DNA from: a bacterium
Lineage (GTDB): Bacteria; UBP15; UBA6099; DSWB01
NCBI GenBank assembly: GCA_020061125.1
Contig: JAGUYV010000321.1
Coordinates: 1-20,200 of the forward strand
Length of the DNA: 20,200 bases
Direction: 5' to 3'
The notes below the pieces were generated by a model. It was not told the origin of the DNA. It made no database searches and saw only the letters and a program-made list of their open reading frames with translations. The first letter of the stretch is position 1, and the number at the start of each line of letters is the position of its first letter. This document shows positions 14,989-20,200 of the stretch, in pieces. The position numbers and the translations under genes were made by a program.

Positions 14989-15702
14989 ATGCAAATGAGA
15001 AAGGTGAAAGAACTGTGTGCTTTGTTTTCGGTTGCGGCGTTCGCCGTGGCCCTGTACGGCGCTTCACCGGCGGAGGCGAAGGCAAACGCATCGGGGAAAG
15101 CAAAGGCCGGCGCTGTGGAGAAAGGCGGCCCCGCAGCAGAGCCTGGCGACAATGGCGGCGTGGACAGCCCCGGCAAACCCGGACAGGGACCCAAGTCAAA
15201 GGATGAAACCAATGGCAAGGGACAGGGCCTGCCGGACGACAAGCCCGGCCGGGACAGAACCCCGGACCAGGGCGATTCCCAACAGCCCGGAACCCAGAAA
15301 CCGCCAGTGGACAAACCCGGCAATTCCCAGAAGCCAGGCAATGGAGCGCCCGGCGCGGGCCAGCCCCAGAATGGCTGCTGCAACAGTTGCTGCAACAGCG
15401 CGCCCGGACCCAAACCCGGACCCGGCGCCAAACCCGGACCCAAACCTGAAAACGGCCAGAAGCCGGGTTCCGGACCCAAACAGGAAGGCAATCAGGGTTG
15501 CCAGAACGCAAAGCCCCAGCAAGGCGAAAACCCGGGCAAGGAAAAAGGCAAAGACGGACAGGGCGGCAAACCGGACACCACTCCGGGAATGGACAAAGGA
15601 AAGCCCGGCTTTGACAAAGCGCAGCACCGCAACGAACACGGCAAGCCCGATGCCAAAGGAAACCAGAACAGCGGGCCAAAGAACGGCAAGCAGGGAAAAT
15701 GA
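14989..15702 (+). CDS. Secreted Gly/Pro/Lys/Asn-rich low-complexity protein
   Basis: The 237-residue protein has a signal peptide (MRKVKELCALFSVAAFAVAL, cleavage after AEA at about residue 30). The rest is almost wholly Gly, Pro, Lys, Gln, Asn and Asp, with repeated KPG/GPKPG units and no hydrophobic core, so it is probably disordered. Two Cys pairs (130-131 and 134-135, CCNSCC) and Cys171 are the only cysteines of the mature part and could cross-link or bind metal. AAAGGAG at 14978-14984 lies 4 bases before ATG 14989 and 10 before the in-frame ATG 14995, so the latter may be the true start. It resembles no catalytic family I know; an extracellular or wall-matrix role is a guess. A strong terminator follows. 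Confidence 0.7.
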   Translation: MQMRKVKELCALFSVAAFAVALYGASPAEAKANASGKAKAGAVEKGGPAAEPGDNGGVDSPGKPGQGPKSKDETNGKGQGLPDDKPGRDRTPDQGDSQQPGTQKPPVDKPGNSQKPGNGAPGAGQPQNGCCNSCCNSAPGPKPGPGAKPGPKPENGQKPGSGPKQEGNQGCQNAKPQQGENPGKEKGKDGQGGKPDTTPGMDKGKPGFDKAQHRNEHGKPDAKGNQNSGPKNGKQGK

Positions 15703-15728
15703 AAGCTGCACAGAAGAACTGCCGTGAC

Positions 15729-15763
15729 AAAGCGCCCCCGGATTCCCGGGGGCGCTTTTTTTT
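15729..15763 (+). terminator. Rho-independent terminator after the low-complexity gene
   Basis: AAAGCGCCCCCGG pairs perfectly with CCGGGGGCGCTTT (13 bp, 4-base loop), and the descending arm runs into eight T in total. It lies 26 bp after the stop. The A-run on the other side means it could act in both directions. Confidence 0.95.
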
Positions 15764-15794
15764 GAGTGCGTGCGATAATGCGCCAAGGATTGGC

Positions 15795-15823
15795 TTTACG
15801 CTGCGTGTGAGCCGGGTTAGAAT
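15795..15823 (+). promoter_or_regulatory. Promoter of the sulfatase-like gene
   Basis: TTTACG (15795-15800, 4/6), a 17-base spacer and TAGAAT (15818-15823, 5/6), directly after the terminator and about 100 bp before the ATG at 15925. Confidence 0.55.
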
Positions 15824-15924
15824 GACATTGCCGTGGCCGCACATGGGGCAGTTATTGAGACGCCGCGACTGGCGAAGGGTTTAACGAATCCGAAAACATC
15901 ATCCTGTGGAAATCAGCCCTCTGC

Positions 15925-17718
15925 ATGTCTTCAAAAAAAGTGTCCAGAAAGACATTGATAGCCATTGTGGCGCTGCTTCTGGCGGCATCCGCGCCCGCAG
16001 CCTGGGCCGCAGCGCAATGGGCCGGTTTCCACAGGGAAGCCTTGCGCCTCGAAACCCTGCGCCGTGAACTTGCCGCCGTTTGCGCAGACACCGGGCGAGA
16101 CAATGCGTCTTGGCGCAAAGGCGGCATGAGCAGCGCGGAGCTTCTGAAAACAGCCGCCGCAAGGGATATCCGCCTCCGGCGCATAATAAATGAATTGCGA
16201 ATCGGCAAAGGATGGCTCGATCGCAAACGCAGCCTGCTGCTCAAGCAGGCCTTGCTCGGGATGAATTACAGCCAGTCCGCAAGGCATTGCGCCAGAGCCG
16301 TGATCTTCGCGCCTCAAGGCAAGCAAGATTCCATGTGCTATCCCTATAATCTCTCGGATTACATGCGGGAAATCAGTGAGACGGAACGCAAGGTTTCCGC
16401 ACAGGGCGACGGGCGTTTTTTTCGGGAACTGGCGTCGCGACTCTCTTTCGGCAAAGCCGCATCTCAAGATAAGCGCAAACCGAATGTCATCATTATCGTG
16501 ATTGACGCTTTGAGAGCGGACGACGCATACAATGCCGCGCACGCCCCGTTCCTGGCGGAACTGGCGCGGGATGGGTTGCGGTTCGACAACGCAACGGCGG
16601 CCGGTTCCGCAACGCATACATCCGTGGCCTCGCTGCTTACCGGAACCCCGCCCCACACCCACGGCATGATCGGCTACAACCCGTGGCGGAATGAATTTTT
16701 AATCAGCAAAATATTCAAAAGCTCCGGATACGACACCGCCGCGTTCAGCGCCAATTCCGTGGTGTGGCCGCGCATGGGTTTCGGCGAAGGATTCGAGTTT
16801 TTCGCCGGCAGATACTGGATTCCCGCGGAGATGCTGAACAACGACATTGAAGCCTATCTTGCCCAGAGGCGGCACACGGGCAGGCCGGTGTTCATGTACA
16901 TCCATTACATAGACCCGCATGATCCCTATTTCGCGCCGGGCGCGGACAATCCGTACCAATGGGATGGCGAGATCGATCCCAATATTGTTCGCGCTTTGTA
17001 CAATGACCGGAACCTGAATGCCAGGGACCATGTGGATAAAGAAAAACGCGGCGCAATGCGGCGGCGCTATCTCATGGAAATCGAATATGTGGATGCGCGG
17101 TTGCGAGAACTGTTCTCCATTTTGCGCACAATCGGCCTGCTGCGGAACGCCGTGGTGGTCGTGACTGCGGACCATGGCGAGGAGTTCTTCGAACACGGCG
17201 GCGTGAAACATTCGCGCACGCTTTACAGGGAAGCGGTTCATGTGCCGTTGATAGTGTGGGGCGAGGTCCCGGAATCGTGGCGCAGGGCGCATGATCCCGC
17301 GCGGCCGGTTTCGCATATTGAAGTTGCGCCAACGATTCTTGAAGCCGCGGAACTGGCCGCGCCGCCATGGATCGGCAAATCGCATCTTTTCCTTGGAAAG
17401 CCCCCGGCATGGCGCTATTCGGTTACGCAGGGCATGGAGCCTGGAGGTTATGATCGCTCCTGCGTGATTCATTCGGTCGAAGATTCCGCGCACAAGCTGA
17501 TTCTCTGTCCGGAGAACGGAGTCATGCAGATGTTTCGCATTCGCGACGACGCCCGCGAGCAAACGGATGTGTCCGCCCGAATCCCCGGAAAGGCCGAGCG
17601 TTTAAGCAATGAATTGAAGACATGGATTCGGGAAACGGGTGAGGACACAGTAAAGCAGAAAAGCGCAATTGACGGCGAAACCAAACGGCAGCTCAAATCA
17701 CTCGGCTATATAAAATAA
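15925..17718 (+). CDS. Membrane-anchored sulfatase-like hydrolase with Thr in place of formylglycine Cys
   Basis: The 597-residue protein starts with a signal anchor (residues 10-30), then a helical stretch to about 180 with no family I recognise, then a sulfatase/alkaline-phosphatase-superfamily domain (187-480). Metal-site residues are visible: Asp194 in VIDALRADD, Asp416/His417 in TADHGEEFFEHGG and His429 in VKHS. The nucleophile region reads SATHTSVASLLTG, with Thr230 at the position where true sulfatases have the Cys or Ser that becomes formylglycine, and no C/S-x-P-x-R motif. It is therefore probably not a sulfatase but a phosphodiesterase or phosphotransferase. It ends KSLGYIK, as many relatives do. 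The Shine-Dalgarno sequence is weak (GTGGAA). It acts on the outer face of the inner membrane. The substrate is unknown. Confidence 0.85.
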   Translation: MSSKKVSRKTLIAIVALLLAASAPAAWAAAQWAGFHREALRLETLRRELAAVCADTGRDNASWRKGGMSSAELLKTAAARDIRLRRIINELRIGKGWLDRKRSLLLKQALLGMNYSQSARHCARAVIFAPQGKQDSMCYPYNLSDYMREISETERKVSAQGDGRFFRELASRLSFGKAASQDKRKPNVIIIVIDALRADDAYNAAHAPFLAELARDGLRFDNATAAGSATHTSVASLLTGTPPHTHGMIGYNPWRNEFLISKIFKSSGYDTAAFSANSVVWPRMGFGEGFEFFAGRYWIPAEMLNNDIEAYLAQRRHTGRPVFMYIHYIDPHDPYFAPGADNPYQWDGEIDPNIVRALYNDRNLNARDHVDKEKRGAMRRRYLMEIEYVDARLRELFSILRTIGLLRNAVVVVTADHGEEFFEHGGVKHSRTLYREAVHVPLIVWGEVPESWRRAHDPARPVSHIEVAPTILEAAELAAPPWIGKSHLFLGKPPAWRYSVTQGMEPGGYDRSCVIHSVEDSAHKLILCPENGVMQMFRIRDDAREQTDVSARIPGKAERLSNELKTWIRETGEDTVKQKSAIDGETKRQLKSLGYIK

Positions 17719-17733
17719 TCGCAATTTCCCGGC

Positions 17734-17803
17734 GCTCCCGGAAAGGCTCGAACCGGGAACCCCGCTTGTGAAAACCTGCGCTCTATACGGTTGAACCGGG
17801 ATT
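17734..17803 (-). pseudogene. Degenerate tRNA-like sequence
   Basis: A 70-base minus-strand segment aligns along its whole length with the intact tRNA-Arg at 18555-18628. The 3' part matches at 17 of 18 bases (17737-17754 against 18559-18576) and the D-loop part at 13 of 15 (17780-17794 against 18603-18617). The acceptor stem keeps five pairs, but three bases are missing so the D stem cannot form, and the T stem is mostly mismatched. The anticodon arm no longer pairs, so I read no anticodon. It starts 16 bases after the stop of the sulfatase-like gene. It is a tRNA relic, possibly from duplication with the toxin-antitoxin operon. Confidence 0.55.
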
Positions 17804-17831
17804 GTGAGAAATTTCCTGCAATTGATGGGTG

Positions 17832-18116
17832 TCAGATGCGATCCGGCCAGATGCGGGAAGAGTGGTACACGCGCAGAATCTGCACAATATTGTCCTTAAC
17901 CCGGTACGGCACGATGTAGGGCGTGTTGGGAATCACAAGCTCTTTGGTGCCGGAAATCCTACCGGCCCGACCCAACCCGGGCTGCTCTTTCAAAAGCGAT
18001 ATTGTATCAATAATCTTCAAGACCGCATTCACGGCTGCCTGCGGATTGTCCTGCGTGATGTAAGCCTCGACATGTTCAAGGTCTGCAATCGCCCGATCAG
18101 TCCATTTTATGCGCAA
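17832..18116 (-). CDS. RelE/ParE-superfamily toxin
   Basis: A 94-residue protein (from TTG 18116): RIKWTDRAIADLEHVEAYI at the N-terminus, SLLKEQPGLGRAGRI in the middle and NIVQILRVYHSSRIWP at the end. These are the marks of the RelE/ParE fold, in which members either cleave mRNA at the ribosome or inhibit gyrase. The final VYHSSRIWP pattern is more ParE-like. The frame continues to a GTG at 18146, but GGGAGG sits 6 bases before the TTG, so I take the TTG. The gene overlaps the antitoxin by 20 bases, a usual operon arrangement. I see no inactivating change. Confidence 0.88.
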   Translation of the reverse strand: MRIKWTDRAIADLEHVEAYITQDNPQAAVNAVLKIIDTISLLKEQPGLGRAGRISGTKELVIPNTPYIVPYRVKDNIVQILRVYHSSRIWPDRI

Positions 18117-18354
18117 TCCTGGCCTCCCACTTCGTCCGCACCTCACTGTGATCCGTTAATGCGCCTGCGCCATTGTCAACATCGTCAATCGCGGCCTGTA
18201 TGCCCTGAATCTGCCATTCGTTGAGCGCAAGATACTGGTCCAGGGCTTGTTCTATGACATAGGATTTTGAACGATTCATGGCCTTGGAAAGCAAGTCCAG
18301 CCTCTCACTGGTGTCCTGCCTGACCCGAACGGTAAGGCTTGCGTCTTTTGACAT
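18097..18354 (-). CDS. Ribbon-helix-helix (CopG-type) antitoxin
   Basis: The 85-residue protein has an N-terminal ribbon-helix-helix, SLTVRVRQDTSERLDLLSKA followed by RSKSYVIEQALDQYL, typical of CopG/ParD-like antitoxins. The C-terminal part is polar and would bind the toxin. GGAGGG lies 5 bases before the ATG. It is the first gene of the operon and probably represses it through the inverted repeat upstream. Confidence 0.88.
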   Translation of the reverse strand: MSKDASLTVRVRQDTSERLDLLSKAMNRSKSYVIEQALDQYLALNEWQIQGIQAAIDDVDNGAGALTDHSEVRTKWEARIAHKMD

Positions 18355-18371
18355 AACGGCCCTCCGGAAAA

Positions 18372-18400
18372 TACATTTGATTGCATTGTAATTAAATGTA
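18372..18400. promoter_or_regulatory. Inverted repeat operator of the CopG/ParE operon
   Basis: TACATTT (18372-18378) and AAATGTA (18394-18400) form a perfect 7-bp inverted repeat with a 15-base centre that contains the -10 box. This placement fits autorepression by a ribbon-helix-helix antitoxin. Confidence 0.5.
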
Positions 18401-18413
18401 AGACAATGGTCAA
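18385..18413 (-). promoter_or_regulatory. Strong promoter of the CopG/ParE operon
   Basis: On the minus strand TTGACC (18413-18408, 5/6), a 17-base spacer and TACAAT (18390-18385, 5/6) lie 31 bp before the antitoxin ATG. The stretch 18414-18554 between this promoter and the tRNA holds no feature I recognise. Confidence 0.75.
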
Positions 18414-18554
18414 GTTACGGCAATTCGCAATAAGCGCCATTCGAAACGGGGGATTGCGGGGTGCAATTCACAGACTACTGAAAAATGCGCAAACCAATCC
18501 GAAAAGTCAAAGCGCGATGGGCTGGATATTTTTCGTAATTCGATTTAATCCCGA

Positions 18555-18628
18555 CGCGCCCGGAAGGGCTCGAACCTCCAACCCCCAGTTCCGAAGACTG
18601 GTGCTCTATCCAGTTGAGCTACGGGCGC
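18555..18628 (-). tRNA. tRNA-Arg with anticodon TCG
   Basis: The minus strand folds into a full cloverleaf: acceptor GCGCCCG/CGGGCGC, D stem GCTC/GAGC, anticodon stem CCAGT/ACTGG with loop CTTCGGA (anticodon TCG, plus-strand positions 18592-18594), T stem GGAGG/CCTTC with one G-T pair and loop TTCGAGC, and discriminator G. It is 74 bases long. The 3' CCA is not encoded. It would read CGA and, depending on base modification, other CGN codons. Confidence 0.95.
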
Positions 18629-18724
18629 AAATTCAATTCGCCAATATTATAGGCGCAGTTCTGATCCGGGAAAAGATTGGCGCTGGAAACCACGCGGGAG
18701 CGCAGCCGCGCTTACCACACGGGA

Positions 18725-19153
18725 TCAGGCGATTTCCATCAGCTCGATGTCGAAGATCAGGTCTTTGCCGGCCAGCGGGTGGTTGGCGTCCACGGTCACG
18801 GTGTCTTCGGTGACGCTGGTGATGGTGACTACGAGGCTGTCGCCGTTGGGCTGGGACACGCGCAGCATCTGGCCGGGTTCGGGCTGCAGATGCGGGGGGA
18901 ACTCGGACAGGGGCACGCTCTCGACCATGTCCTCGCGATGCGGGCCGTATCCGTCTTCCGGGCTGATTTCGATGGTGGTTTTGCCGCCCACGCTCATGCC
19001 GATCACGGCCTGCTCGAAGCCGGGGATGAGCTGGCCCTGTCCCAGGGTGAATTCGAGGGGTTCGCGGTCCTGCGAGGTGTCGAATACGGATCCGTCGTGC
19101 AGGCGGCCCGTGTAGTGGACTTTGACGGTGTCACCGTCTTTGGCTGCTGACAT
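18725..19153 (-). CDS. FKBP-type peptidyl-prolyl isomerase, SlyD-like without His-rich tail
   Basis: A 142-residue protein that speeds cis-trans isomerisation at prolines and acts as a folding helper in the cytoplasm. The FKBP core is visible as VKVHYTGRLHDGSVFDTS and FTLGQGQLIPGFEQAVIGM at the N-terminus and NHPLAGKDLIFDIELMEI at the end. About 55 residues between them (DGYGPHREDM onwards) form the inserted 'flap' chaperone domain of SlyD-type proteins. The Cys/His-rich metal-binding tail of Escherichia coli SlyD is absent. GGGAGG lies 5 bases before the ATG. Confidence 0.92.
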   Translation of the reverse strand: MSAAKDGDTVKVHYTGRLHDGSVFDTSQDREPLEFTLGQGQLIPGFEQAVIGMSVGGKTTIEISPEDGYGPHREDMVESVPLSEFPPHLQPEPGQMLRVSQPNGDSLVVTITSVTEDTVTVDANHPLAGKDLIFDIELMEIA

Positions 19154-19351
19154 GAATGCCTCCCTTGGCGGCGCGCCGCGCCGCGCGGTCTTGTGTTCTG
19201 GAAAACTGCCGGGGAAACCGGGGAGCAGCGGTGCGGCGCGCGCCGCAGCTTCACAACAGCAGTCCTGTGCTTGCTTTGCACATCATAAGCGGAATTGCGG
19301 GCGCGCGCAAACCGAAACCGCGATTCCGGTGTTTCTATAGCGGATCGGCCG

Positions 19352-19873
19352 TCATTTTTTCTGGGCCAGAATCAGATCCTTGACCTGGTGCGGATGCGGC
19401 ACGCCCATGAGGGAGATTTCTACGCCATCGGTGCCTGCGGTGCCGATGAGCACATGGCCGATATTCACGATGCGGTGCACGGCGCTTTGCTGCACGGTCA
19501 CGCTGCGCACATCCTTGATGTCTATTTCGTTGGTGTTCTTGGCGATGATGCCCTCGCGGCACATGACCCGGCGCGAGGTCACGGTGTATGTGTGGTTCAG
19601 GCGCATGAGCCACACATAGACACCGATTGCGGGCGCAAGGATCAGCAGATACCAGGAATAGTTTTTTGTAATATCCCGCAGCATGAAAGCGGCGATACAC
19701 ACAACCGCAATCGCGAAGATCTCACGCGCCACGGTCCACAGGGACTGGTGGGTCTTGAGCAGTTCGGTTTCCTGGGCCGGGGTCTGGGCCGGGTCAACAA
19801 GATCCCGTCCGCAATACCGGCACACGATGGCTTCGTCCTGAATGTCTTCTGCGCAAAACGGACACTTCTTCAT
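19352..19873 (-). CDS. Zinc-ribbon, two-helix membrane protein with bacterial PH domain
   Basis: A 173-residue protein in three parts. Residues 4-21 are a zinc ribbon (CPFC, then CRYC). Residues about 49-90 hold two hydrophobic segments ([14 protein letters not shown] and [16 protein letters not shown]). Residues 95-170 resemble the bacterial PH domain (bPH_2, once DUF304): [39 protein letters not shown] and [15 protein letters not shown]. Such proteins sit in the inner membrane with a cytoplasmic PH domain; their role is mostly unknown. GGAGG lies 7 bases before the ATG. It is the only gene between the isomerase and the divergent acyltransferase. Confidence 0.8.
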   Translation of the reverse strand: MKKCPFCAEDIQDEAIVCRYCGRDLVDPAQTPAQETELLKTHQSLWTVAREIFAIAVVCIAAFMLRDITKNYSWYLLILAPAIGVYVWLMRLNHTYTVTSRRVMCREGIIAKNTNEIDIKDVRSVTVQQSAVHRIVNIGHVLIGTAGTDGVEISLMGVPHPHQVKDLILAQKK

Positions 19874-19949
19874 GTGTGGCCTCCAGGGTCGTTTCGGAAG
19901 ATTTGATGATCATTTGTAACACAATCGGGATGCAAGGGCAAGGCCGCAC

Positions 19950-19978
19950 TTGCGCAAAGCGCATTTTGTCTGCATAAT
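19950..19978 (+). promoter_or_regulatory. Promoter of the acyltransferase gene
   Basis: TTGCGC (19950-19955, 4/6), 17-base spacer and CATAAT (19973-19978, 5/6), 31 bp before the ATG at 20009. Confidence 0.55.
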
Positions 19979-20008
19979 CGTCATACCATCAATTCCCCGG
20001 AGGGTCGC

Positions 20009-20200
20009 ATGCCGGACGGTCAGGAACCGCAGAGAGTCCCCGTGATGCCGGACAATCCCGAGCCGGCGCCGGATTTGTACTGGCGCGCGTTCAAGGTCGT
20101 GGCGCCGCCGCTGCTGCGCCTGCACAGGGTCCGCGTGACCGGCGCGGAGAACCTTCCGTCCGCAGGGCAGGGAGGGGCCATCGTGGCCGCGCTGCACAAC
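20009..20200 (+). CDS. Probable PlsC-type acyltransferase, N-terminal part
   Basis: The first 64 residues of a plus-strand gene that runs off the window. GGAGGG at 19999-20004 supports ATG 20009. After a polar, Pro-rich head comes YWRAFKVVAPPLLRLHRVRV, TGAENLP and GAIVAALHN. The pattern 'membrane-near helix, V-x-G-x-E-N-L-P, G-x-I-V-A, H-N' is that of lysophosphatidic acid acyltransferases just before their catalytic HxxxxD motif, which lies outside the window. The family call is therefore inferred from the lead-in alone. Confidence 0.6.
   Translation, partial: MPDGQEPQRVPVMPDNPEPAPDLYWRAFKVVAPPLLRLHRVRVTGAENLPSAGQGGAIVAALHN

Noticed and set aside
17760-17780. A possible TCA (selenocysteine or suppressor) anticodon in the tRNA-like relic
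   Set aside because: The anticodon stem does not pair, the D stem is lost and there is no long variable arm, so an anticodon cannot be assigned.

Overview
The window is about 20 kb of fairly GC-rich bacterial DNA. The organism looks Gram-negative: two adjacent genes encode signal-peptide-bearing beta-barrel proteins, and one of them ends in the C-terminal Phe typical of outer-membrane proteins. Ribosome binding sites are mostly AGGAG-like and many promoters resemble sigma70 sites. I cannot place the phylum from sequence alone. A threonyl-tRNA synthetase without the TGS domain, Cys-containing PAS kinases and an alkaline-phosphatase-superfamily protein with a Thr nucleophile would fit a delta-proteobacterial, PVC-like or candidate-phylum lineage, but that is a guess.

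Layout. Positions 1-1151 (minus) hold the 5' part of a glycoside hydrolase/deacetylase-fold protein, divergent from thrS (1452-3173). A strong terminator follows thrS. Two toxin-antitoxin pairs with PIN-domain toxins then sit back to back (3311-4635). Next come a secreted metallophosphoesterase, a purine nucleoside phosphorylase and a two-gene outer-membrane block (6599-9005). Converging on that block is a 1018-residue hybrid histidine kinase with five PAS domains (9021-12077, minus), preceded by a small acidic unknown protein. An M19 dipeptidase (plus) converges on a CheR methyltransferase (minus). Downstream are a secreted Gly/Pro/Lys-rich low-complexity protein with a perfect CRP-type box upstream, and a membrane-anchored sulfatase-like protein with Thr at the catalytic position.

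The last part (17734-18628) holds a degenerate tRNA-like sequence, a CopG/ParE-type toxin-antitoxin operon and an intact tRNA-Arg(TCG). It is followed by an FKBP-type prolyl isomerase, a zinc-ribbon/membrane/PH-domain protein and the start of a probable acyltransferase that runs off the window.

Most of the window is housekeeping or signalling genes, each with its own promoter, with no prophage, transposase, CRISPR or obvious multi-gene novel system. The unusual parts are the three toxin-antitoxin modules, the tRNA relic beside one of them, the CRP-boxed low-complexity secreted protein, the Thr-type sulfatase homologue, the TGS-less ThrRS and an Asn-to-Asp change in the purine phosphorylase base pocket.
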